From NCBI RefSeq assembly GCF_030646845.1, contig NZ_JAUSLE010000007.1, forward strand, positions 124,001 through 188,000: 64,000 nucleotides of DNA, in the 5' to 3' direction. Position 1 is the stretch's first letter; the number at the start of each line of letters is the position of its first letter. Below, piece after piece: positions 26,509 to 34,697 of the stretch. The DNA is from Rhodoferax sp. (GTDB taxonomy: Bacteria > Pseudomonadota > Gammaproteobacteria > Burkholderiales > Burkholderiaceae_C). Below the pieces are notes generated by a model. It saw only the letters and a list, made by a program, of their open reading frames with translations. It was not told the origin of the DNA and did not search any database. A program made the translations under genes and the position numbers.

Positions 26509-27079
26509 TGTTTTTATCAGACATCAGTTGCGCCAGAGCGTTCCCGGATATCAGCTCAATACCCTGCGCCTGGGCAAAGCGGCGGGCATTGTCAGTCACC
26601 TCGCCCAGACTGATGTAAATGCTTTGATGCGCGCCTTGCGCCTCTTGTGCCGCCACCAGGTCGCGCAGCGCATCGACGCCGTGGCTCGCGGCCTTCCAGC
26701 GTTTGCCACTCACCACGGTGATGCGTTCGCCCTTGACCAGACGGAAGTCAGCCGCCGCACTGTTCAGCCGCGTGACGGCATAGCCCTGGCGACCAAAGGC
26801 CTGCTCAATCGCACTGGCGAATTCGCGCCATGACATCGCACCGGCTCGCCCGAGCGCCTCGGCCACGCGGGCCGGGCTGGGCGCGTGCCACTGCCGCCAT
26901 GCCGCGATGATGCCGATCACGAAAAAGGGCAATGCACCCATCACCCCAAAGGGGACATAGGGCGCGGGCAGCAAGGCGCCAGACGCCAGGGCAAATACGG
27001 CCACCAGCACCATGCTGATCCACCACGGCGAGCGCAGCAAAATCGCAAACAGCGAGTTTTTGGACATCTTCAGCTTCAT
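26501..27079 (-). CDS. Membrane-anchored Mrr-like restriction-endonuclease-fold protein
   Basis: 192 aa. Two hydrophobic helices (about 20-38 and 41-60) are followed by a cytoplasmic domain resembling Mrr_cat (about 82-188): Asp111 in AADFRLVKG and Lys126 in VVSGKRWKA. Active Mrr-type nucleases usually show D...(Q/E)xK; here the residue before xK is Ser, so catalysis may be altered. Start ambiguous between 27079 (AGGA close upstream) and 27067. The stop codon lies in repeat R3. A degraded copy of its C-terminus is present at 37238-37303. Biological role unknown; no methyltransferase is nearby. Confidence 0.75.
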   Translation of the reverse strand: MKLKMSKNSLFAILLRSPWWISMVLVAVFALASGALLPAPYVPFGVMGALPFFVIGIIAAWRQWHAPSPARVAEALGRAGAMSWREFASAIEQAFGRQGYAVTRLNSAAADFRLVKGERITVVSGKRWKAASHGVDALRDLVAAQEAQGAHQSIYISLGEVTDNARRFAQAQGIELISGNALAQLMSDKNSL

Positions 27080-27211
27080 ATTCCTGCCTGTTGAGCCGCA
27101 TCCCAATGCGGTGCCGAAGTGTACGTGCCCGGATGAAAAGTCCCTCCGACAGCGAGTGTTTTCCAGACAGACTGAAGGCTGAAATTTGCCCATTCATGCT
27201 TTAATCCGCCC

Positions 27212-27670
27212 ATGTGTGGATCAGTCTGGCGATTTCTGTTGACGTGCCTGTTGCTCGTGGCCTTGCCTCTGCAAGGGTTTGCGGCTGCCACCATGCTCGT
27301 CTGCGGGGTCCACCACGAGAGCCTTTACGGCGCCGCAACGCAGGTCATCGCCACTCAAGAGAAATTGCAGCATCTTCATGGTGACCACCCATCCGGGTAT
27401 CACGAAACTCCTGCGGCGTCAGCCCAACAAGCGGGCACGGGCGAGGTGGCGCAAGCTCAAACCGGCTCTGGTGTGCCGTCTCATGAAGCGGCTGAAAAAT
27501 TCAAATGCAATGCCTGCGGACCCTGCTGTCTTGGTGCCGCGTTGACAACTGAAGTCGTCCTTGACGTAGCGCCACTGGTGCAGGCGGCCGACTTCCCCGA
27601 TCTCACCTCTCATCATCTGTCCCCCGCTCTTGGCGGGCTGGACCGACCGCCTCAACAATTCATCGTCTAG
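27212..27670 (+). CDS. Small exported Cys/His protein at the head of the copper cluster
   Basis: 152 aa of no firmly assigned family. An N-terminal signal (about residues 5-25, LLTCLLLVALPLQGFAA) predicts export. The middle is His-rich (HLHGDHPSGYHE) and is followed by a cysteine cluster KCNACGPCCLG, a plausible soft-metal site. The C-terminus ends with a second His pair. Similar small proteins open copper-resistance clusters in related bacteria, but I cannot name it. No clear Shine-Dalgarno is present before the ATG. Confidence 0.6.
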   Translation: MCGSVWRFLLTCLLLVALPLQGFAAATMLVCGVHHESLYGAATQVIATQEKLQHLHGDHPSGYHETPAASAQQAGTGEVAQAQTGSGVPSHEAAEKFKCNACGPCCLGAALTTEVVLDVAPLVQAADFPDLTSHHLSPALGGLDRPPQQFIV

Positions 27671-27693
27671 CGACGGGTCGGTTCAGTCGTAGC

Positions 27694-27711
27694 TTGCGCA
27701 TGCCTGCGCAA
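27694..27711. other. Perfect inverted repeat in the copper cluster
   Basis: TTGCGCA-TGCC-TGCGCAA, a 7-bp perfect stem with a 4-base loop, lies 24 bases after the stop of the first cluster gene. There is no U-tract. It could be an operator or a transcript-processing hairpin within the 130-base gap; nothing else is recognised there. Confidence 0.35.
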
Positions 27712-27800
27712 CGCCCAACTGAAACACGACGTTGCTCTCCATCCGTATCGTCGGGAGTCTTCTTCTGACGATCTCCGCAATGTGATGACGCGAGAATTTC

Positions 27801-28109
27801 ATGTATTCATTCCCCCTTCACCGGTTCATGCCCGTGGGACTGGCGGTGGTCCTGCCGATGGCGTTCGCACAGCCCGGCGCGGCGCCGGCAACGCCTGATC
27901 GCAGCAGCGCTGCGTCAGCTCCGGTCACGCTCAGTTACCGGTCCGCCTTTGCCGATTACCGCGCCTACAGTGAGCAGCCCGTCGCTTCCTGGCGTGAGGC
28001 GAATGACAAGGTCGACCAGATTGGTGGCTGGCGCGCCTATGCCAGGGAAGCCAGCCAGCCCGAGCCCGTGACGGCACCCGCTTCGGGCGCAACGGGAGCC
28101 AAGCCATGA
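27801..28109 (+). CDS. Small exported protein of the copper cluster
   Basis: 102 aa. A signal peptide (about 1-23, PVGLAVVLPMAFA) precedes an Ala/Ser/Pro-rich linker and a conserved-looking core YRSAFADYRAYSEQPVASWR followed by EANDKVDQIGGWRAYAREA. It overlaps the outer-membrane protein gene by 4 bases (ATGA), so the two are translationally coupled. I do not recognise a named family. Proteins of this size and motif accompany TolC-type copper genes in Burkholderiales as far as I recall. Confidence 0.6.
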   Translation: MYSFPLHRFMPVGLAVVLPMAFAQPGAAPATPDRSSAASAPVTLSYRSAFADYRAYSEQPVASWREANDKVDQIGGWRAYAREASQPEPVTAPASGATGAKP

Positions 28110-29542
28110 TGCGGCCCCGAGTGGTTGGGCGCGTCAGGTCGCTGGTTGCTGCGATATCCATCGTCGTTCTGTCGGGCTGTGCCAGCGTCAACTTCGACGA
28201 TTCGGTTGCCCAGGCGAATCAGGACGCCGCTGCCTTCACGCAGGGCCACCTGGCACTAGCGCAGACCGAGGAGCAACGCGCTACGCGTGAGCGTGCGGCA
28301 ACACGACTGCTGGCGCAGCCACTGACCCAGAGTGCGGCCGTTGAACTCGCGCTGGTGAACAGTCCCGCCCTGCAGGCGCTGCTGGCGCAGAACTGGTCAG
28401 ATGCCGCCAATGCCGCACAGTCCGGGCGCATCACCAATCCGATTTTCACTTTTGAGCGCGTCACCTTCGGCGACGAGCTTGAGTTGGGCCGTCTGCTCAG
28501 CTTCGGCCTGCTCGATCTGCTGACCCTGCCAAAGCGCCATGGCATCGCACAGCGCGGAATCGCGCAGGCCCAGCTGCAGCTGACCACCGAGGTAGTCGAC
28601 CAGGTGACGCAGGTGCGCCAGGCCTGGGTCAAGTCCGTCGCGGCACAGCAAAACCTGCGCTATGCGCAGCAGGTGCTTGATGCGGCACAGGCCAGCGCTG
28701 AACTCGCGCGTCGCATGGAATCGGTCGGGAACTTCACCAGGCTGCAACGTGCGCGCCAGCAGGTGTTTTACGCGGATGCCGCGACGCAACTGGCCGCAGC
28801 CCAGCATGCGATGACAGCCACCCGTGAAAGCCTGGTACGGTTCCTCGGCCTGACGGATGATCAGGCCCGGCAACTCAAATTGCCAGCCAGGCTGCCGGAT
28901 TTGCCGAAGGTCCCCCGCAGCCCGGAGGACGCTGGCAAGGTGGCCAGTGCCGGGCGCCTGGATATCAAATTGGCGCAATCGGCGTTTGAGTCGGCGGCCA
29001 CAAGCCAGGGACTGAACCGGTTGACCAGCCTGGCGGACATCGAGCTCGGCGTGCGACGCGACACGGTGTTCGACAACGCCGCCGGCACCAGCACCCCACG
29101 CAACGGCTATGAAGTCAGCGTCAGATTGCCGCTGTTTGATGGAGGCGGCCTGCGTCGCGACGCCATGAATGCGCAGACGCTGGCGGCAGCCAACCGGCTG
29201 GAGGCCACGCTGCGGGCAGCGGGCTCGAACCTGCGTGAGAGTTACTCCGCCTACCGCACCGCTTACGACGTTGCCCGGCACTACCGCGACGAGGTCGTGC
29301 CCTTGCGCAAGACGATTGCCGAAGAAAACCTGCTTCGCTACAACGGCATGCTGATCGGCGTGTTCGAACTGCTGGCCGATACCAGGGATCAGATTGGCAG
29401 CGTCATGGCCGCCATCGCGGCCGAACAGCAGTTCTGGCTGGCGGATGCGGCACTGCAGGCGTCCCAGATGGGCAAGCCGACCAGCGCTTCCGTCGGCGCC
29501 ATGACCTCAACTGGATCGGGAGGTGGCGATGCGGCCCATTGA
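28106..29542 (+). CDS. TolC/CusC-type outer-membrane efflux lipoprotein
   Basis: 478 aa. A lipobox LSGC at residues 22-25 (Cys25) predicts a lipidated outer-membrane channel, as in CusC and other NodT-group proteins. Long Ala/Gln-rich helices form the two repeated OEP halves (about 55-250 and 260-450). Start overlaps the previous gene by 4 bases. A CusC-like channel normally works with an RND pump and adaptor, yet neither is in this cluster. It may pair with a pump encoded elsewhere or have another role. Confidence 0.85.
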   Translation: MMRPRVVGRVRSLVAAISIVVLSGCASVNFDDSVAQANQDAAAFTQGHLALAQTEEQRATRERAATRLLAQPLTQSAAVELALVNSPALQALLAQNWSDAANAAQSGRITNPIFTFERVTFGDELELGRLLSFGLLDLLTLPKRHGIAQRGIAQAQLQLTTEVVDQVTQVRQAWVKSVAAQQNLRYAQQVLDAAQASAELARRMESVGNFTRLQRARQQVFYADAATQLAAAQHAMTATRESLVRFLGLTDDQARQLKLPARLPDLPKVPRSPEDAGKVASAGRLDIKLAQSAFESAATSQGLNRLTSLADIELGVRRDTVFDNAAGTSTPRNGYEVSVRLPLFDGGGLRRDAMNAQTLAAANRLEATLRAAGSNLRESYSAYRTAYDVARHYRDEVVPLRKTIAEENLLRYNGMLIGVFELLADTRDQIGSVMAAIAAEQQFWLADAALQASQMGKPTSASVGAMTSTGSGGGDAAH

Positions 29543-29614
29543 CCCCAGTCTGCAGCGCGAAGCTGTTGCGCGTCACGCGTGCGGCGGTTCAAAACCCATC
29601 CGAAAGCAATCCCG

Positions 29615-31036
29615 ATGAATTCAAGACGACAATTTTTTAGAACGGCTGGCTTGGCGGGAGGCGCCGTTGCCGCGGCTGCCGTCAGCCGGGTGGCCATGGC
29701 GGCCCTGCCTGAGCCGGTGCTGCAAACCAGCGCGGACACCATGCCGCCACTGGTCCCCAACACCGGTCGCCCCTACAACCCGGTGGTCACACTCAACGGC
29801 TGGACGTTGCCCTGGCGCATGAACAGCGGCGTCAAGGAGTTTCACCTGGTGGCGGAGCCGGTGGTGCGCGAGATGGCGCCCGGAATGAAAGCCCACCTGT
29901 GGGGCTACAACGGCCAGTCACCCGGCCCGACCATCGAAGTGGTCGAGGGCGACCGCGTGCGCATTTTCGTCACCAACAAGCTGCCCGAGCACACCAGCGT
30001 GCACTGGCATGGCCAGCGCCTGCCCAATGGCATGGACGGCGTGTCTGGCCTGACGCAGCCGGCCATTCAACCGGGCAAGACCTTTGTCTACGAGTTTGTC
30101 GCGCGTCGCCCCGGCACCTTCATGTACCACCCGCATGCGGATGAGATGACGCAGATGGCCATGGGCATGATGGGCCTGTGGATTACCCATCCGAAGGCCA
30201 GGCACCCACTGATCGATGAGGTCAACCGGGATTTCTGCTTCCTGCTCAATGCCTACGACATCGACCCGGGCAGCTACACGCCCAAAATCATGACCATGCT
30301 CGACTTCAACCTGTGGTCGTGGAACAGCCGCATCTTCCCGGGCATTGATCCCCTCAACGTCAGGCTGAATGACAAGGTGCGCATCCGCATCGGCAACCTG
30401 ACGATGACGAATCATCCGATTCATGTGCATGGCCATGAGTTCGTTGTCACCGGCACCGACGGCGGGCCAACACCCAAAAGTGCGCGCTGGCCTGAGGTTA
30501 CGACGGATGTGGCCGTGGGGCAGATGCGGCAGATCGACTTTGTGGCGGACGAAGAAGGCGATTGGGCCTTTCACTGCCACAAGAGCCACCACACCATGAA
30601 CGCGATGGGTCACAACGTGCCCACGATGATCGGTGTGGACCACCGTGGAGTGGCCAAAAAAATCAGCAAGCTGATCCCGGACTACATGGTGATGGGCGAA
30701 CGCGGCATGGCCGACATGACCGAAATGGAAATGCCGATCCCGGACAACACGGTGCCGATGATGACCGGCCAAGGCCCGTTTGGCAGCGTTGAGATGGGTG
30801 GCATGTTCAGCGTGCTCAAGGTGCGAAAAGATCAGAAACCTGGCGACTACAAGGACCCTGGCTGGTACAAGCACCCTGCCGGCACCGTGGCCTATGAATG
30901 GACTGGCGCGCTGACTGAGCCAGCCCGCACTCAGTCGGGCGGTGGGCACATGATGCCCGCGCAGAACATGCCCGCAAAAGAAATCGAAGTTCAGGTGCGC
31001 AAGCCGCAAGCCAAGAGCAAACATGCCGATCACTGA
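29615..31036 (+). CDS. Tat-exported multicopper oxidase
   Basis: 473 aa. A twin-arginine signal (SRRQFFRTAG) is followed by copper-binding motifs: HWH at 130-132, HPH at 172-174, HPIHVHGH around 267-274 and HCHKSHHTM around 320-328, which holds the type-1 Cys321. The set is complete for a functional oxidase. The C-terminal region is Met-rich (MADMTEMEMPIPDN). It probably oxidises Cu(I) or a metal/phenolic substrate in the periplasm; two-domain versus three-domain class is uncertain. It follows the channel gene by 72 bases. Confidence 0.92.
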   Translation: MNSRRQFFRTAGLAGGAVAAAAVSRVAMAALPEPVLQTSADTMPPLVPNTGRPYNPVVTLNGWTLPWRMNSGVKEFHLVAEPVVREMAPGMKAHLWGYNGQSPGPTIEVVEGDRVRIFVTNKLPEHTSVHWHGQRLPNGMDGVSGLTQPAIQPGKTFVYEFVARRPGTFMYHPHADEMTQMAMGMMGLWITHPKARHPLIDEVNRDFCFLLNAYDIDPGSYTPKIMTMLDFNLWSWNSRIFPGIDPLNVRLNDKVRIRIGNLTMTNHPIHVHGHEFVVTGTDGGPTPKSARWPEVTTDVAVGQMRQIDFVADEEGDWAFHCHKSHHTMNAMGHNVPTMIGVDHRGVAKKISKLIPDYMVMGERGMADMTEMEMPIPDNTVPMMTGQGPFGSVEMGGMFSVLKVRKDQKPGDYKDPGWYKHPAGTVAYEWTGALTEPARTQSGGGHMMPAQNMPAKEIEVQVRKPQAKSKHADH

Positions 31037-31075
31037 ATGATCAGTTCACATTGTTACCAACCCAAAGGAAATATT

Positions 31076-31555
31076 TTGAAAACACGCAACATATGGGTGA
31101 CGCTCGCCACCGCCTGGTTCGCTGCAGCCGCCACCGCGGCGGGCTCCCATGCGGGCGGTCACGGCCACGACGAATCTGCCATTGGCCAACCCGGCCAGGC
31201 GGCCAGGGTGAGTCGCACGGTCCAGGTCGACATGGCAGACACCATGCGCTTCACACCGGCGAAGCTCACGGTCAAACGGGGTGAGACGATTCGTTTTGTC
31301 GTTAAAAACTCTGGCCAGCTCAAGCACGAATTCGTCCTGGGAAAAGTAAAGGATCTCCAAGAGCACTACGAAGTGATGAAAAAGTTCCCGGAGATGGAGC
31401 ATGCTGAACCCAACATGGTCACCGTGGCACCGGGCCAGACGGGCGAGGTGATCTGGCAGTTCACGAAGGCGGGTCCGGTGGACTTTGCCTGCCTGCACCC
31501 GGGGCATTACGACGCTGGCATGAAAGGTTCGATCAAGGTCGCACCGGCAAAGTAA
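31076..31555 (+). CDS. Periplasmic cupredoxin
   Basis: 159 aa, read from a TTG start at 31076 because AAAGGAA lies 7 bases upstream and a signal peptide (KTRNIWVTLATAWFAAAATA) begins there; there is no suitable ATG. The cupredoxin fold shows the type-1 copper ligands: His in LKHEFVLG, then Cys, His and Met in ACLHPGHYDAGM. The linker after the signal is His-rich (HAGGHGHDE). It lies 39 bases after the oxidase, a likely electron or copper partner. Confidence 0.88.
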   Translation: MKTRNIWVTLATAWFAAAATAAGSHAGGHGHDESAIGQPGQAARVSRTVQVDMADTMRFTPAKLTVKRGETIRFVVKNSGQLKHEFVLGKVKDLQEHYEVMKKFPEMEHAEPNMVTVAPGQTGEVIWQFTKAGPVDFACLHPGHYDAGMKGSIKVAPAK

Positions 31556-31641
31556 GCGGCCATGAACCTTGCGCCGTGCAGGCGGTCAAAGTGAATCGCA
31601 CCGGCGCCATTTATCCATCCTGTTATTGAAAGAACACTGTT

Positions 31642-31995
31642 ATGAAGAAACCTGTTACTGCCCTTCTGCTGCTGGCCTCCTTGGCACTGGCCGGCCCCGG
31701 CATGGCGCAAACGGCCAGCGAACATGAGAGCCATCACCCGGTCGCAGTTCAGACTGCGGCGTCCGACCTGACCGACCTGACGGACGGCGAGGTGCGAAAG
31801 ATCGACAAGGAGAATGGCAAGATCACGCTCAAGCATGGTCCGATCAAGAACCTGGATATGCCCGGCATGACCATGGTATTTCAGGTGAAAGACAAGGCCC
31901 TGTTGGACACGGTCAAGGTCGGCGACAAGGTGCGCTTCCGGGCCGAGACCGAGAACGGGAAGTATCTGGCGACAGACATCCAGCCGGCGAACTGA
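31642..31995 (+). CDS. CusF-like periplasmic copper-binding protein
   Basis: 117 aa with a signal peptide (about 1-22, ending GMAQ). A small OB-fold domain follows, with the CusF_Ec-type motif IKNLDMPGMTMVFQV, whose methionines with an upstream His bind Cu(I) or Ag(I). The sequence EVRKIDKENGKITLKHGPI leads into it. CusF normally delivers copper to a CusCBA pump; only a CusC-like channel is present here. Confidence 0.88.
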   Translation: MKKPVTALLLLASLALAGPGMAQTASEHESHHPVAVQTAASDLTDLTDGEVRKIDKENGKITLKHGPIKNLDMPGMTMVFQVKDKALLDTVKVGDKVRFRAETENGKYLATDIQPAN

Positions 31996-32140
31996 TCAAA
32001 CGGCCGTAGACCAGGTGATCCAGATGTTGAGATTCATCAATAAACGGCAGGTATTCTGCAGTGAACCAACTTGGAAGCAGTTGCCAATGATTGGGATTTC
32101 AGCTAATGTGGTTTGTGGCGTCATTTGACTGCCTCCACCT

Positions 32141-32533
32141 ATGATGAAGTCTTTTTTCAGCCATCGCAAAACACGATTCACAGCCGCTGTGATGCTGTTC
32201 GTTTGGCTGCTGGCTCTGGGCACGGGTTTTGCCAACGCCTGTCAGGTGCAAGAAGACCATGCCCGCCACGGTCACCTCAGCCACCAGGAAGCTGGCGACC
32301 ACCACACGTCGCCCGCAAAGATGGCCTGCCAGGATTTTTGCGCAGCCGAACAGACGGGCGTGGTCAAACAACAAACCGACGCGCCTGTGCACCTGGATGT
32401 TGCTCATGCGCTGGTATCGCTGTGGTGGGTGGCGTCCTTGTCGGCCGATCGCCCATTCCCCATGGTAGCCGTCGATGATCCGCCCCTGGCGGAGCGACCT
32501 GTCTTCATCCGCTTTCTGCGGCTGACTATTTGA
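32141..32533 (+). CDS. Uncharacterised exported His/Cys protein (copper cluster)
   Basis: 130 aa. A hydrophobic N-terminus (about 12-33, FTAAVMLFVWLLALGTGFANA) precedes a His-rich segment (HARHGHLSHQEAGDHH) and CQDFCAAEQ. The C-terminal third contains a possible second hydrophobic stretch (VSLWWVASLSA). The general layout resembles the first gene of the cluster and other small copper-induced proteins. No named family recognised. It follows a 145-base gap in which I see no gene. Confidence 0.55.
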   Translation: MMKSFFSHRKTRFTAAVMLFVWLLALGTGFANACQVQEDHARHGHLSHQEAGDHHTSPAKMACQDFCAAEQTGVVKQQTDAPVHLDVAHALVSLWWVASLSADRPFPMVAVDDPPLAERPVFIRFLRLTI

Positions 32534-32677
32534 TCCCTTGAACCGGGCGTGTCGCTGCGCGGCTTAGTCCGTTTGGCCGTGCCTGCGTCTTACCGCCGGA
32601 GGGCCGACAGGCCATCCGGCACTGGTTCTATCTCTTCCATCTTTCCTTCATATTGACTTCCACGATTGGAGCTCACC

Positions 32678-33304
32678 ATGTCACCTCTTCATCGGACCAT
32701 GTTGACTTATGCGCTTGCCGCAGCCTGCGCCGGTTCATGGGCGCAAATCGCTCCGCAGACCAAACAAAATGGTACAAAAGACAATGCCCCCCAGTCTGCC
32801 GAACCTATAGTCAAGACCCTGGCTGTAGCGGCCGACCCTGTAAAGAAAGCCGTGCTTATCGGCCGCACTGCAACAGGCAACATGGTCTTCCAGTTGGAAC
32901 TCGAAGGCTCGGAGCCGATGTGGATGCCAATGGGCAATCCGCCCACGTGGGATGCACACACGCCCAGCGCCGACGAACGCTACCACGTAGAACTGAAGCT
33001 GACGGACCCGCAGACCAAGACCCGCATTCCCTACGCAAACATAAACTTTGCAGCGACACACAAGGAGACTGGCAAGACGACCACCTTGTCCTTGCCGCCG
33101 ATGTGGGGCAGCAGCGGCCTCCACTATTCGGCCAACAGCGCGCTCCTGGGTGACGGCACCTACGCCGCCACGGTGACGGTTGATGTGCCAACATTCCAAC
33201 GTGAATTGAAGGACAAAGACCTGTGGTCCAAGGCGGTGAGCGCGAAGTTTCACTTCAGACTTGCGGATGGCAAGGTGACGGAAGTTTCTCAGACTGGCCG
33301 CTGA
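32678..33304 (+). CDS. Periplasmic P19/Tp34-like metal-binding protein
   Basis: 208 aa with a signal peptide (about 1-23, ending SWAQ) and one beta-sandwich domain. Features compatible with the P19/Tp34 iron-copper family are ELEGSEPMWMPMG, YHVELKLTDPQTKTRIPYA, LPPMWGSSGLHYSANSALL and DGTYAATVTVDVP. Met and His residues in those segments would be ligands. GGAG lies 7 bases before the ATG at 32678. Family placement is from memory of motif layout and is moderate. Context suggests copper binding. Confidence 0.6.
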   Translation: MSPLHRTMLTYALAAACAGSWAQIAPQTKQNGTKDNAPQSAEPIVKTLAVAADPVKKAVLIGRTATGNMVFQLELEGSEPMWMPMGNPPTWDAHTPSADERYHVELKLTDPQTKTRIPYANINFAATHKETGKTTTLSLPPMWGSSGLHYSANSALLGDGTYAATVTVDVPTFQRELKDKDLWSKAVSAKFHFRLADGKVTEVSQTGR

Positions 33305-33382
33305 ATGCCTGTCATGGCCTGCCTCATTAGGCTCGCACTGGCAATTGCGATGAAACCTCAACATTTTTACGGGAGAAACCAC

Positions 33383-33586
33383 ATGAAAACTTTGTATGCA
33401 ATGGTTGTTGGCACGGTTCCACTTTTAACCACCAGCATATCGTGGGCACAGAACGGAAACATGATGAATGGTGGGAATTGGGGCGGCGGCTGGATGGGTG
33501 GCTACGGCGGGATATGGATGCCTCTCTTGTTGGTCATCGTGGTTGCCGGCCTCGTCGCATGGATCATCAAGCGAGGTAGAAAATGA
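33383..33586 (+). CDS. Small membrane protein with Gly/Met/Trp-rich linker
   Basis: 67 aa. A signal or first hydrophobic segment (about 4-21) is followed by a low-complexity stretch NGNMMNGGNWGGGWMGGYGG, a second membrane helix (about 45-62) and a basic tail KRGRK. GGGAG lies eight bases before the ATG. Its stop codon overlaps an ATG at 33583 that begins a 48-codon frame running to 33729, which I consider too weak to call. A Cu(I)-binding role for the Met/Trp linker is possible. No named family. Confidence 0.55.
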   Translation: MKTLYAMVVGTVPLLTTSISWAQNGNMMNGGNWGGGWMGGYGGIWMPLLLVIVVAGLVAWIIKRGRK

Positions 33587-33725
33587 TCAAGATCGAAAAG
33601 TATGGCGCGCAATCCGCGTCGTTGAATGTGCTCGTCTGCACGAGCGCGATATTAAACAAGCCCCGCTTGTACATCGAGCCAAACTCGCTGTGCCCAGCGT
33701 CACCTCACCAACCCAGGAGTTCGTC

Positions 33726-34167
33726 ATGACTAATTTTCGATTCATGCCATTTTTCTATCGCCCTCATTGCTGCCGGCACATTGACCGCCTGCAATACCAC
33801 CCCGACCATGCCGATGGGCAGCGCATCTGCCAGCGGCATGGCGACACCCGAGCAGATGGCCAGGATGGATGCGCAGATGAAAACCATGCGCGACATGCAC
33901 GAAAAAATGATGGGCACCAAATCCCAGGAAGAGCGCAGCAAACTGATGGCAGAGCACATGGCCGCCATGCAGGATGGCATGGCCATGATGAACATGATGA
34001 ACATGATGAGCGGTTCCGGCATGGGAGGCAGGGGTGGGATGCAAGGCAGCAGACCCATGCCGGGGGACATGAACCAACGTCAGCAGATGATGGAAAAGCG
34101 TATGGACATGATGCAGTCCATGATGCAGATGATGATGGATCGAATGCCAGCGCCCGCCAACAAGTGA
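33726..34167 (+). pseudogene. Met-rich lipoprotein with an apparent 1-base frameshift in its signal peptide
   Basis: The ATG at 33726 has AGGAG six bases upstream and begins MTNFRFMPF, but the frame is wrong after a T5 run at 33750-33754. Dropping one T restores a lipoprotein signal SIALIAAGTLTAC and joins the open frame of 128 codons from 33781. The mature part is strongly Met-rich ([20 protein letters not shown]) with few other ligands, suiting periplasmic Cu(I)/Ag(I) binding. Corrected length is 146 aa. The shift is either a sequencing error, a phase-variable homopolymer, or a real mutation. Confidence 0.75.
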
Positions 34168-34177
34168 AAGGATCATC

Positions 34178-34645
34178 ATGACACACAGTTCAAACATCCA
34201 GCCGGTGACCGGCGATGCCGCTTATGGCTTTCATCTGCGCCTGCAACAGGTTGACTTCACTGCCGTTGTCAGCCAGACCATTGACGCATTAAAGACAGAG
34301 GGCTTTGGCGTGCTGACTGATATCGATGTCCAGGCCACGATGAAGGCCAAGCTTGGCATTGACATGCCTGCCTATCGCATCCTCGGCGCCTGTAACCCGC
34401 CGCTGGCACACCGTGCACTCGTTGCCGAACCGGACATTGGGCTCCTGTTGCCTTGCAACGTGGTCGTGCGTGAGGATGAGGGTGGCGCAGTCACGGTCGC
34501 CTTCATGGACCCAGTCGCCGTGCTGCAACTCACCGATCATCCGGATGTGACGATCGTTGCCCGGGAAGTGCGCGAACGGCTCGAACGAGTACGAAGCGTT
34601 GTTGCAACGCAGAACAACATGAAGAGTACGAACCCCGAAAAGTGA
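34178..34645 (+). CDS. DUF302-domain protein
   Basis: 155 aa. The DUF302 fold is recognised by the pattern [21 protein letters not shown]...[16 protein letters not shown]...[13 protein letters not shown]. No signal peptide is present, so it is probably cytoplasmic. A GAAAGGA Shine-Dalgarno precedes the ATG and the gene starts 10 bases after the Met-rich lipoprotein. DUF302 genes recur beside metal and sulfur genes, but no biochemical function is established that I can state. Confidence 0.85.
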   Translation: MTHSSNIQPVTGDAAYGFHLRLQQVDFTAVVSQTIDALKTEGFGVLTDIDVQATMKAKLGIDMPAYRILGACNPPLAHRALVAEPDIGLLLPCNVVVREDEGGAVTVAFMDPVAVLQLTDHPDVTIVAREVRERLERVRSVVATQNNMKSTNPEK

Positions 34646-34697
34646 ATCTTGTTTGAAATACCCGCATGCAATGTTTGTGCCGATTCCAGGAGTCAAC

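Noticed and set aside
33583-33729. 48-codon frame starting at the ATGA overlap after the small membrane protein
   Set aside because: No motif, unusual composition and no support beyond the overlap; kept only as a remark.
33468-34181. 237-codon frame through the Met-rich lipoprotein
   Set aside because: It holds the correct start (MTNFRFMPF) but then runs out of frame; the Met-rich frame with a lipobox is the real protein.
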